This document shows, piece after piece, positions 26,747 through 35,735 of a stretch of 64,000 bases of DNA. The notes under the pieces were generated by a model. That model was not told where the DNA came from, did no database searches, and saw nothing but the letters and a program-made list of their open reading frames with translations. Position 1 is the stretch's first letter; every line of letters starts with the position of its first letter. The stretch is from Methanobacterium bryantii (lineage in GTDB: Archaea > Methanobacteriota > Methanobacteria > Methanobacteriales > Methanobacteriaceae), in NCBI RefSeq assembly GCF_002287175.1, contig NZ_LMVM01000001.1:1-64000 (forward strand). Direction: 5' to 3'. Both the position numbers and the translations under genes were made by a program.

Positions 26747-27800
26747 AATTCCCTAAAATATAAACATTCCCTTCTATTTCAATCACCGGTACCTGAGACC
26801 CAATTTCAACATCAGCAATTTCAGGATTTATATCTATATCTAACGGTTCATATGAAACTGGGTGAAGTATCTGAATTGAATTTGGGGATTTTGCAGTTAC
26901 AGTTGTTTCCTTAATGTCTTCTTTCTTTGCAGCTGTTTCTATTTTATCGTAATCACGCCACTGGATTGAGGTATGGCTTTGCGAAACTAAATCATGGACT
27001 GAAATTCGTTTACCTTCTATGCTTGTAACCTGACCTAAAACGTTTCCATATTTGATAAAGTCATTAACTCTAAAATAAGGTATTCTAAAAGAAATCCATG
27101 TCCTGTAGAGATCTTTTCCAGCGGATTTGTCACGGCCCATTAGTCGAGGTGATTCTTTAATAACTCCACCAAAGTGATCCTTCAAGATATTCGATAATCT
27201 TTTGGCAACCTTTTGAGAACCAATGTAGTAATCTACTCCTTCTTTAAGCACGACGCGCTCTGCTATATATGCCATTTTGTTCTTTTTTGAAATTTTAGTG
27301 ATGCTGTCTGCAATGAGCTTGTCAATGGAGTTTATCTCTTCTTCGTCGGGATTTCTGTTATCTACCCTTAGCTGAATTACGGCCTCATAGTATCCTGACA
27401 TGTATTTACTGCATTCTGGGCAGACATTTCTATTGATTTTAACATTTAACTTATAGTCTTGCTCGATTATTTCCCCTAAAACAGATCCTTTGATATGTAC
27501 AATAAATTCAAGGGTAGATCCTCGTTCTAAAATCAGTTCAAGATCAATTTCAACGTCTTGAGCATATTTGTTTAAGGTTATATGGTCATTTAATGTGTTT
27601 AGTATAACTTCTTCGTCTGATATTTCTAAATCATGCCATTTTCCTTTCTCAAGGCGGGATTCGCAGTGGGCACATATTGTTATTTCTATCTGATCAGGAA
27701 TCTCAGCTAAAACAACATCTTCTAAAAAACAGGACCTGCAGAGGTTATCAAAAAGTTTCTCTTCAGTTTTTCCACAATTTGGACAGAACATAAAAATCAT
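26730..27800 (-). CDS. NMD3-like ribosomal large-subunit protein
   Basis: Archaeal homologue of eukaryotic NMD3, the adaptor for nuclear export of pre-60S particles; with no nucleus here it presumably acts in large-subunit maturation or quality control. 356 residues. The N-terminal zinc-binding region has CPNCG, CRSC, CAHC and CPECSKY, as in the eukaryotic protein, followed by the eIF5A/L2-like beta domain. It lies next to aIF2-beta and MCM on the minus strand, a common archaeal neighbourhood. ATG at 27791 is an alternative start three codons in. Confidence 0.85.
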   Translation of the reverse strand: MIFMFCPNCGKTEEKLFDNLCRSCFLEDVVLAEIPDQIEITICAHCESRLEKGKWHDLEISDEEVILNTLNDHITLNKYAQDVEIDLELILERGSTLEFIVHIKGSVLGEIIEQDYKLNVKINRNVCPECSKYMSGYYEAVIQLRVDNRNPDEEEINSIDKLIADSITKISKKNKMAYIAERVVLKEGVDYYIGSQKVAKRLSNILKDHFGGVIKESPRLMGRDKSAGKDLYRTWISFRIPYFRVNDFIKYGNVLGQVTSIEGKRISVHDLVSQSHTSIQWRDYDKIETAAKKEDIKETTVTAKSPNSIQILHPVSYEPLDIDINPEIADVEIGSQVPVIEIEGNVYILGNFIVNE

Positions 27801-27855
27801 TGGTTAATTTAATTAAATTTATTTAAAAATAATATGTATAAATGGAAAAACCCAT

Positions 27856-28263
27856 TTATAATGTCTTAAGTGGAGCTTTAGCACCACATGCTTCGCATTT
27901 AAGTAAAAATACACGGTCTTCTCGGACTATTTTGGTATCTGGCCGGTTACACTCGTGGCACATGATGAACCTTTTTACATAGTCGTCTATTCTCTCATTT
28001 ATGAGGTAATGTGTAAATTTACCCTGCATTATAGCTCTGCTTCCTTCTAAATTCCCTGCAGTTCCTAATTCTCTAAGTAAAAATTTGAGAACATGCTGGG
28101 GGTCCCTGTTTAATGCTTCTGTAATATCTTTAAAATTCTGTATAATTGTTCTGTTTCCCTGAATTACGGAATATGCTTTAGGGACGCTAAATCTTTTTGT
28201 TTCAAAAACCTTTTGGGGCAACTGGTCTATAGCTCTATCTAATAATTTATCGTAATCGCTCAT
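27856..28263 (-). CDS. translation initiation factor aIF2 subunit beta
   Basis: Subunit of archaeal aIF2, which brings initiator Met-tRNA to the small ribosomal subunit. 135 residues, the family's usual length. The core domain is RFSVPKAYSVIQGNRTIIQN and the C-terminal zinc ribbon is CHEC...CEAC (FIMCHECNRPDTKI, LLKCEACGAKAP). It precedes the NMD3 gene by about 55 bases on the same strand, consistent with co-transcription of two ribosome-linked genes. Confidence 0.95.
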   Translation of the reverse strand: MSDYDKLLDRAIDQLPQKVFETKRFSVPKAYSVIQGNRTIIQNFKDITEALNRDPQHVLKFLLRELGTAGNLEGSRAIMQGKFTHYLINERIDDYVKRFIMCHECNRPDTKIVREDRVFLLKCEACGAKAPLKTL

Positions 28264-28500
28264 ATTATCAACCCTCCAATAAAGTTGAATTGGTTTAGTT
28301 ATAATCTTAAAAATAACATTTTAAATTATAATGAACATAGTTATACTTTTCATGACTTAAAAAAGTAATGATCATGGCTATGAAATTATAAATTTCTTTG
28401 GACTGGAAAAATAGTCAAAATTTTGAAAAATAAAAAAAATTGAGTGTGGATAAATCACACGGCTTTAAACATAATTACTGACTGAATCTAAATATCTATG

Positions 28501-30504
28501 TTAAATTGCTTTATAATGATTTCTACCTGACTCTATTATCATTCCTTGTTGATGCAGTTTATTTACTATTTGCTCAGCTTTATCTTCACCTATATTATGT
28601 TTAGCAGACGCTTCTTCTATAATTATGTCTCTTGGAACTTTACCATCATATTCTTCTCCAAGTTCTTTAATTATATTCATAATCAATTTAATTTTATCAC
28701 GTTCGGATTTAGGTGTACGTCCTTCTACTTTGTCGATGTCAACTTTACCAGTATCTGGATCAAGACCAACTTGTCTCATACAGTCTTGTTGCAGTTTAAT
28801 AGCCCTTTTTGCGTCGTCAGAGGTAACTTCTTTTCCTAAGCGTATTTTACAATTTGCCTCAGATAATCGGACTAATGCTTCCAGCTGACGAGCTGTAATT
28901 GGAACTGGAGAATCTTCATCTTCTGCACTACCTCTCATTCCAACATAAAACTCTTTAAGTACTTCAATAGCCCCATCAGTAAGTTCTGGGCTGCTTTGTT
29001 TTCTTGCATACGCAATATATTTCCTTAAGAGTTCTGGATCAATCTCAAAAGGAATTTCTGCGGTTTGATGTATGTTCAAAATGTGGCCTGCCAGTTTCCT
29101 ATCTCTTTCAGCGTCAGGTTTATCTTCCACAACAAATATAAGGTCAAACCTTGAAAGTATTGGGGCTGGAAGGTTTATCTGTTCTGCAACAGATTTATAA
29201 CGGTCAAATCTTCCAAATTTTGGGTTCGCTGCTGCGAGCATGGCACATCTTGAGTTCAATGTTGCCATTATACCTGCTTTTGCAATACTTATTGTCTGCT
29301 GTTCTAATGCTTCGTGTATAGCAGACCTGTCTTCGGACCTCATTTTATCCAGTTCGTCTACGCAAGCATTACCTCTATCTGCTAAGACCAATGCACCTGC
29401 TTCAAGTGACCATCCTCCGAGATCGTCCTTAACAGCAGCCGCAGTAAGCCCTACACCACTTGTACCTTTACCACTTGTATATATTCCCCTTGGTGCCAGT
29501 TTTGATACATATTTAAGTATTTGAGATTTACCAATACCGGGATCACCGACAATAAGTATGTGAATATCTCCCCTGATCCTGGTTTTATCTTCAAGCTCCT
29601 TTACACAGCCTCCAAATAATTGGAGAGCTATAGCTTCTTTTACTTCTCTATAACCCTGTATAGAAGGTGCTGTTGAATTGATAATCTTATTATAAACGTC
29701 AGGATTGGCTGCAAGTTCTTTTATTTTCTCTTCGTCTTCTTCACTTATTTTAAGTTCTTCAAATTCCTGTTCAAGTGCATCAATGTAGTTACAGTAAATA
29801 TAATTTTTAAAAAGTTTTGTCTGTTCGTCTCGAACAGTTTTCAGGGTTCCAGTAATTCTTATAATGTCTCCAGGAGTGATGGTGTCTACAAGATCATCTT
29901 CCAGAACTACATTAATCTGTCTGGGCTGTTCTCCCCCAGATAAGTTTTCAAGAGGTTCTTGAAGCTTTGTGGTTTGTGTATCAATAAATTCAGATTCATC
30001 TTGCATTAATCTAAATGATCTGCCACCGCACTCTTGACATAGTGCAGGTTCGCTTATCATGTTGCTTTTTTGAGGAACTTCATGAAGCCTCATGCAGCTT
30101 CGACATTCAAACATTGCATTTACAATTCGCGGACGAATTTCGTTGGCTTTCCTAATAATTCCGTCAACTGCAACGAATTTACCAATATACTTACTTTTTA
30201 GGTCCCTTAAAGGAATTACATTACTTAAATTTTCAAACCTCACCTGTAAATCCGCATTTTTCCTGGCTGTATCTATGTTTTTTATTGCCTTTTGTGCTGC
30301 CTGTATAACCTCTTCCGGTTTTTCGATCAGCAAATCCGCCAAGTCCGGGTCAAACATCTCGAGCTGTAAATAGTTCACTACTACAGATCTTTCGTCAGGA
30401 TACTTGGCGAGCGCTTCAGAAACAATCTCTTTGCATTCAGGTGTGCTGAAAAACTCTTCAAATTTTGCTACTGATGTTTTTGATTTTTCGGTTATGGTGT
30501 CCAT
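28501..30504 (-). CDS. mcm: replicative DNA helicase MCM
   Basis: Minichromosome maintenance helicase, the hexameric motor of archaeal replication forks. From ATG 30504 the protein has 667 residues. The N-terminal domain holds a zinc-binding set (CRSC...CQEC, about 129-153), then the AAA+ module with Walker A GDPGIGKSQILK, Walker B CVDELDKM, sensor LAAANPKFG and arginine finger LSRFDLIF, and a C-terminal winged helix. An upstream TTG at 30549 would add 15 poorly conserved residues and has no better ribosome binding site. The long gene stands alone. Confidence 0.95.
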   Translation of the reverse strand: MDTITEKSKTSVAKFEEFFSTPECKEIVSEALAKYPDERSVVVNYLQLEMFDPDLADLLIEKPEEVIQAAQKAIKNIDTARKNADLQVRFENLSNVIPLRDLKSKYIGKFVAVDGIIRKANEIRPRIVNAMFECRSCMRLHEVPQKSNMISEPALCQECGGRSFRLMQDESEFIDTQTTKLQEPLENLSGGEQPRQINVVLEDDLVDTITPGDIIRITGTLKTVRDEQTKLFKNYIYCNYIDALEQEFEELKISEEDEEKIKELAANPDVYNKIINSTAPSIQGYREVKEAIALQLFGGCVKELEDKTRIRGDIHILIVGDPGIGKSQILKYVSKLAPRGIYTSGKGTSGVGLTAAAVKDDLGGWSLEAGALVLADRGNACVDELDKMRSEDRSAIHEALEQQTISIAKAGIMATLNSRCAMLAAANPKFGRFDRYKSVAEQINLPAPILSRFDLIFVVEDKPDAERDRKLAGHILNIHQTAEIPFEIDPELLRKYIAYARKQSSPELTDGAIEVLKEFYVGMRGSAEDEDSPVPITARQLEALVRLSEANCKIRLGKEVTSDDAKRAIKLQQDCMRQVGLDPDTGKVDIDKVEGRTPKSERDKIKLIMNIIKELGEEYDGKVPRDIIIEEASAKHNIGEDKAEQIVNKLHQQGMIIESGRNHYKAI

Positions 30505-30626
30505 TGTTAAAGTATATCTATGTATAATATAATATCCTTTACTATACAAATGATAAAAATTAATTAATTAATGAAGTTTATTTTCAATCAATTTATAAAA
30601 CCTAAAACGGTTAATCTGGTGATATA

Positions 30627-31064
30627 ATGAAAAGATCAAGGTTAAACTTATTCAAATTTACATCAATGACAATATCAGTTCTAGGAATAATATTGCTAGT
30701 CCTTTTCATAGGTGTTGTTGCGTATATAGTCGTTGCTGATGTATCATCTAAAGTTTCCTCTAATGTAGGTAGTGGTTCTGCTTATGATACTTTGGCGTCG
30801 TTAAAATCTGAGTATTCTACGTTGAACAATTCATTTAATACAGTTAAGTCTCAAGCGGGTAAATCTTCAAGTAGTAAAATTAGAAATGATACTATTGATG
30901 CTGAACTTCAGCTTGTAAAAGCACAGACTGCAATAACGGATGTGGAAAGTGCATTATCTACAAATCAACCTCAGGATGTAGTTAACACTAGACTTAATGC
31001 AGCAATTGCTCAAATGCAGAAAACTCAAAAAAGTGTAAGTACTGTAACTGGTGAAGTTTCTTAA
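30627..31064 (+). CDS. membrane-anchored coiled-coil protein
   Basis: A 145-residue protein with a basic start (MKRSRLNLFKF), one membrane helix (about residues 18-38, ILGIILLVLFIGVVAYIVV class composition) and an outside or soluble part rich in Ser, Thr, Gln and Asn with long heptad-like helices (LASLKSEYSTLNNSFNTVK, AIAQMQKTQKSVSTV). The family is not one I recognise. GGTGATATA precedes the ATG. Divergent from MCM. Confidence 0.6.
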   Translation: MKRSRLNLFKFTSMTISVLGIILLVLFIGVVAYIVVADVSSKVSSNVGSGSAYDTLASLKSEYSTLNNSFNTVKSQAGKSSSSKIRNDTIDAELQLVKAQTAITDVESALSTNQPQDVVNTRLNAAIAQMQKTQKSVSTVTGEVS

Positions 31065-31165
31065 CTACTAAAAATAAATATTTTTTAAATAGGTGAACAG
31101 CTGGAGCGGGTCTGGCTTGTTTACGTTTATTTTAGTTTAAGCACAAAAAAGGAATAAAAGAAGAC

Positions 31166-31399
31166 TTAGTAAAAAGTCATTTCTAACGTGTCATGGAATC
31201 GCTGATTAATTTTGCACTGCAGAGCATGACGTGCTTCTCGTTCACGCAATGCCAAACTTATGGCTCTATGGGCCATATCTTCCAGCTCATCTCGGGGTAA
31301 TTCTTTGATACGTTCTATTAACGTGTCTCTTGGTAGTTCTTCACTTTCTAACAAGAAATAAAATGAGTTTTTAAAAAGTTCTTCATCTATGTGCTTCAT
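31166..31399 (-). CDS. small helical protein, function unknown
   Basis: A 77-residue soluble protein of mostly helical, charged composition: ELFKNSFYFLLESEELPRD, a repeated ERIKELPRDELEDM, then RAISLALREREARHALQCK. No metal site, signal peptide or membrane span. I do not recognise a family. Minus strand with no neighbours in the same direction close by; no strong ribosome binding site is visible before the ATG. Confidence 0.5.
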   Translation of the reverse strand: MKHIDEELFKNSFYFLLESEELPRDTLIERIKELPRDELEDMAHRAISLALREREARHALQCKINQRFHDTLEMTFY

Positions 31400-31811
31400 A
31401 CATTATTATATTATTTTTATTCATTAATATAATTTATGCACTGCTTTTAGATAATACTTATTTCAAATAGAAATATTACTGTTATCCATTTATGATAATA
31501 ATTTAATTCAATAAAGTAATAATAATAAAAAGGTTAAAATATAATTCCAAGTAGAAAACGAGTACACTCTTTGATCTTTAAAGAAGAATAAAGATATGTT
31601 TAGGGCAATGATCATGATCTTTGGGTATAATTTCAATATTTTATTTGAATTATCCTTAAATTCTTGAAATTTAGTTATTTAATCGAATAAATTACATTTT
31701 AATATATTTTTTATCAGTTAGTAATGTAACGATAAACATATTATTGTTTGAATGTATTTTCTCATTAGATCATATGTCCCTTTACTGTAAAAATTAATTC
31801 TTATCTAAAAA
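31400..31811. other. AT-rich intergenic region
   Basis: Over 400 bases without a convincing gene. I see only AT-rich runs, probably promoter and terminator sequence. Confidence 0.35.
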
Positions 31812-32417
31812 CTAATATTTTTTCAAGGCTATTAAATACATTTCAACACTTTTCTTCCTTGAAGACGGAGGTTTCGTTGTTTTAACTATTTTAAATTTCT
31901 TTTTGACCTCCTTAAGAAGTGATTGAAAGCCTTCTCCCTGAAAAACTTTTATAATCATACTTCCATCAATTTTAAGGACTTCATCTGCAATTTTTAAGGC
32001 ATTTTCCACGATGTCAATAGATTTGAGTTGATCAATATCCTTTATTCCAGTTAGTTTAGGTGCAGCATCAGATAAAATCACATCTGCATTCCATTCAAGC
32101 GCATCTTTTATTTTTTCTACAGTTTCACTTTTTGTGAAATCTCCTGTAATCTGGATAAAATTTTCATGCTCAAAGGGCCTAATTCTTTGAAGATCCACAG
32201 CAACAACTTTTCCGTTATCTCCAACTATATCTAGCGCTACTTGAGACCAGCCTCCAGGTGCAGCACCTAAATCTACCACGTAATCTCGAGGTTTAATAAT
32301 CCTGAATTTTTTATTGAGCTGTATTAATTTGTATGATGCTCTGGATCGGTATTTTTCCTTTTTTGCCATTTTATAGTAATGTTCACATTTACTTTCAATT
32401 TTCCATTTTTCACTCAT
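31812..32417 (-). CDS. rlmE: RlmE/FtsJ-type rRNA 2'-O-methyltransferase
   Basis: Methylates the 2'-hydroxyl of a uridine in large-subunit rRNA using SAM. 201 residues. SAM motif VVDLGAAPGGWSQVAL is at about 47-62. The catalytic K-D-K-E set can be read as Lys in SRASYKL, Asp in ILSDAAPK, Lys in MIIKVFQGEG and Glu in SVEMYLI. The metallophosphoesterase gene lies just upstream on the same strand (52-base gap), suggesting a two-gene unit. Confidence 0.93.
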   Translation of the reverse strand: MSEKWKIESKCEHYYKMAKKEKYRSRASYKLIQLNKKFRIIKPRDYVVDLGAAPGGWSQVALDIVGDNGKVVAVDLQRIRPFEHENFIQITGDFTKSETVEKIKDALEWNADVILSDAAPKLTGIKDIDQLKSIDIVENALKIADEVLKIDGSMIIKVFQGEGFQSLLKEVKKKFKIVKTTKPPSSRKKSVEMYLIALKKY

Positions 32418-32468
32418 TTTAAACTCCTTTAATATTATTTTATATTGTTAGATCTAATAAAACTGATT

Positions 32469-32993
32469 TTATTCTGGTTTCTGGAAATTAAGGGCCTTAC
32501 ATACAGGTTTTCCAATTTTAATTATTTCTACATCAACTTTTTTATTTTCAATTTTTAGAAGCATAACTGATGGGTCTGATAACCTCGGAACAGTAGGACT
32601 GCCTGGATTTAAAAGAAGCACATCTTCTAATTCAGTTATAAATGACCAGTGAGTATGGCCTGTAATAAGAATTTCAACTCCAAGTTCCATTGCAATATAT
32701 TTTAACTGTTGGGTATCTCCTCTTGGATAGACTTGACCATGGTTGAGCCCAATTTTTATGCCTTCAACCTCAAAAACAACACTTTTTGGAAGTTTAATAC
32801 CGCAAGCCCGGTCCATATTCCCTTGAGAACATTTAGTTGGAGCTATTTTTTCAAGTTCTTCCATTACATCGTAAGATACCATATCTCCTGCATGCAGGAT
32901 CATATCCACATCTTTAAATATATCAAAAACTTTTTCAGGTATCTTTGAAGCTCTCTCTGGAATGTGAGTATCGGATATAACGCCAATTAACAT
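32469..32993 (-). CDS. YfcE/MJ0936-type metallophosphoesterase
   Basis: Two-metal phosphodiesterase of the YfcE/MJ0936 family, 174 residues from ATG 32993. Motifs: GVISDTHIPE (Asp, His), LHAGDMVS (Asp), GNMDR (Asn, Asp) and GHTHW (His-His), plus NPGSPTVPR of the family. I chose ATG 32993 because AAAGGAGA lies six bases before it; a more distal frame start at 33023 has none. Known members hydrolyse cyclic dinucleotides or other phosphodiesters; the natural substrate is open. Upstream partner of rlmE. Confidence 0.88.
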   Translation of the reverse strand: MLIGVISDTHIPERASKIPEKVFDIFKDVDMILHAGDMVSYDVMEELEKIAPTKCSQGNMDRACGIKLPKSVVFEVEGIKIGLNHGQVYPRGDTQQLKYIAMELGVEILITGHTHWSFITELEDVLLLNPGSPTVPRLSDPSVMLLKIENKKVDVEIIKIGKPVCKALNFQKPE

Positions 32994-33352
32994 TTTAATC
33001 TCCTTTGTATCTAATAATATCAATATGTAGTAGAAAAAGATTGTGAGTACACTGCTTGAAACTCAGGGGTTAATTATTTCATGAATTTAAATATAATTTA
33101 CTTGATGTATATCATTTAAATCTTGAATAAGAAGTATTTAACTATTTTACATGACTTGAAATATAAAAATTTCATAATTGAATAAATTGTATATGTCTTT
33201 AAATATACGAAGGTTACTATATTAATAGATCATAGACTTAAATAAGATGATTATTACATATATTTATCTTAGTATTAATAATAATTAAATCAATATGATA
33301 TAATAATACATATAATATAAAATGTTATTTGAGTACTATTTTGAGTGATATC
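32994..33352. other. divergent promoter region
   Basis: AT-rich stretch between the phosphoesterase and topoisomerase genes, holding promoters for both. GAGTGAT just before 33353 is the likely topA ribosome binding site. No hairpin or gene recognised. Confidence 0.35.
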
Positions 33353-35488
33353 ATGCATGAAGTCATAATTTGTGAAAAGCCAAAATCATCTGAGAAAATA
33401 GCTAATGCGCTTTCTAGAAATACAATTAAAAATAGCTATAAGAAGGTTCCGTACTATGAATTTGAAGAAAATGGGAAAAAAACAACCGTATTATCTGCGG
33501 TAGGACATTTATACTCTCTTTCACCTACAAATTCAAGACAGGACAAAATTTTTGATATAGATTGGGTTCCACTTTATGATAAAGATAAACAGAAAAAATA
33601 TGTTAAAAATTATGTGGATGCCATAAAAAAGCTTGCAAAAGGCGCTGATAAATTTGTTCATGCTTGCGATTACGATATAGAAGGAACTGTAATCGGATAT
33701 AATGCATTGAAGTATGCATGTGGTGAAGACAGCATAGATAAAGCTACAAGGATGAAATTTTCAACCCTTACCAAAGAAGACATAGTTAAAGCTTATGAAA
33801 ACCCAATCCCTATCGATTTTCATCAGGTTGATAGTGGTATTGCAAGGCACGTACTTGATTTTTTATTTGGGGTTAATATATCCAAATATCTCACTGATTC
33901 TGTAAGGGAAGCTACATCCAGGTATGTTCAGCTTTCTGCAGGTAGAGTCCAAACTCCAACACTTTCTATACTGGTTGCACGTGAAAAAGAGATTAAAAAC
34001 TTCAAACCAATTCCTTACTGGCTTATAAAAGCTGCTCTTGAAGATGATATAATTGCTGATCATAAAGCAGGGAAAATATTTGAAAGGAAAGAAGCAGACG
34101 GCATCTTAGCTGACTGTGGGAATGCAGATGCACTTGTAACAGATGTTACTTTAAGGGAAAACAAAAGAACACCTCCAGTTCCTTTCGATCTGGGAAGTCT
34201 CCAGTCAGAAGCTTATGGTGTATTCGGATTCAGCCCTAAAAGGACCCAGCAAATTGCTCAAAACCTTTATACCGAAGGTTACACTTCTTATCCTCGTACT
34301 TCTTCACAGAAACTCCCAAAAAGTATAGGATACGACAAGATACTTAAACAATTGAGTAAAAATGCAGAGTTCAAAAAGCATGTAGATGCACTCAAAAAAC
34401 CTTTAAAACCAAATGAAGGTAAAAAAACAGATGAAGCACACCCTGCTATTCACCCAACAGGTACGTTACCTACTGGGCTGGATACAAATGAGCAGAAGCT
34501 CTATGAACTTATAGTTTACCGGTTTATATCAGTATTTGGAGAAGATGCACTTCAAGAATCCATGAAAACGAAATTAAATATTAATTCGCAGGAATTTTCA
34601 TTCAGCAGGAAAAGAATGGCAAAAATGGGATGGCTTGAACATTATCCCTTCAGGAAAATTGAAGATGAAAAATTCCCTGACATTAAGAAAGGGGATACAT
34701 TAAAGGTTAATGAAATTTTATGTGAAGAAAAGGAAACAAAACCACCTGCAAGATACAATCAAGCTTCTTTAATACGTGAACTCGAGAAAAGAGGCCTAGG
34801 TACTAAATCAACCAGGGCAAATATAATATCTATTCTCTATGATAGAAAATACATTGAAGGTCAGAAGATACAGGTTAATGAACTTGGTGAACACCTTATA
34901 GATACATTGAAAGAGTATTCTGAAGATATAACAAGTGAGGAGCTTACAAGAAAGTTCGAAACAGAACTTGAAGAGATAATGGCCGATAAAATTACCAAAG
35001 ACAGAGTTATAGACGAAGCCAAAGTCGAACTTTCATCTATTCTCGACGATATTGATAAAAATAAATCTAAGATTGGTGAGAAACTGTATGAGGCTTACCA
35101 GGAAAGCAGAATTGTAGGTCAATGTAAATGCGGCGGTAACCTTGTTATGAAATATTCTTACAGGACCAAAGGTACATTTGTAGGGTGTTCTGCTTATCCA
35201 AAATGTAAGGTAACTTACCCTATACCTAGAGGTACTAATGTACTTAAAACCAAATGTGAAAAATGCGGGCTTCCAATGATATCATTTGGAAAACCGCGCC
35301 AAAGAGCATGTTTGGACCCAAAATGCGGTAGAAATGGTAAAGAATCAACAAATGAAGTTGTCGGTGTTTGTCCACAGTGTGGTGAACAGCTGATTAAGCG
35401 AATGGGTCGTTATGGTGAATTTATAGGCTGCAGTGGGTTCCCAAAATGCAGATTTACAAAATCTGTAGAAGAACAGGAAGCTAAATAA
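33353..35488 (+). CDS. topA: DNA topoisomerase I (type IA)
   Basis: Relaxes negatively supercoiled DNA by transient single-strand cleavage. 711 residues from ATG 33353, where GAGTGAT sits before the start; TTG 33329 is an unlikely alternative. The N-terminal Toprim domain starts at once (HEVIICEKPKSSEKI) with the acidic DYDIEG motif. The catalytic Tyr313 is in TSYPRTSSQKLP. The C-terminus carries three four-Cys zinc fingers (CKCGGNL..., CEKCGLPM..., CPQCGEQL...). Next to aglB, an arrangement that may be conserved in this order. Confidence 0.95.
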   Translation: MHEVIICEKPKSSEKIANALSRNTIKNSYKKVPYYEFEENGKKTTVLSAVGHLYSLSPTNSRQDKIFDIDWVPLYDKDKQKKYVKNYVDAIKKLAKGADKFVHACDYDIEGTVIGYNALKYACGEDSIDKATRMKFSTLTKEDIVKAYENPIPIDFHQVDSGIARHVLDFLFGVNISKYLTDSVREATSRYVQLSAGRVQTPTLSILVAREKEIKNFKPIPYWLIKAALEDDIIADHKAGKIFERKEADGILADCGNADALVTDVTLRENKRTPPVPFDLGSLQSEAYGVFGFSPKRTQQIAQNLYTEGYTSYPRTSSQKLPKSIGYDKILKQLSKNAEFKKHVDALKKPLKPNEGKKTDEAHPAIHPTGTLPTGLDTNEQKLYELIVYRFISVFGEDALQESMKTKLNINSQEFSFSRKRMAKMGWLEHYPFRKIEDEKFPDIKKGDTLKVNEILCEEKETKPPARYNQASLIRELEKRGLGTKSTRANIISILYDRKYIEGQKIQVNELGEHLIDTLKEYSEDITSEELTRKFETELEEIMADKITKDRVIDEAKVELSSILDDIDKNKSKIGEKLYEAYQESRIVGQCKCGGNLVMKYSYRTKGTFVGCSAYPKCKVTYPIPRGTNVLKTKCEKCGLPMISFGKPRQRACLDPKCGRNGKESTNEVVGVCPQCGEQLIKRMGRYGEFIGCSGFPKCRFTKSVEEQEAK

Positions 35489-35735
35489 TTAAATTATTTA
35501 GTTTATTTTCCATTTTTTACATTGATTTTTTCAAATAGATTTTATAGATCTTTATTTTATTATAAACTATTTTTAATAACCTTTTTTGTTATATTTTATT
35601 CTTTTAATCCTTTGATGCCTTTATAAATAGGAATAAGTTTTAGAAAGTACAAAAGCCGTAGTATCTATACCTTTTTAAACACCTCTAACTAAACTGAGTA
35701 TAATAAAATTCACTCATAGTAATTAGAGGATTCAT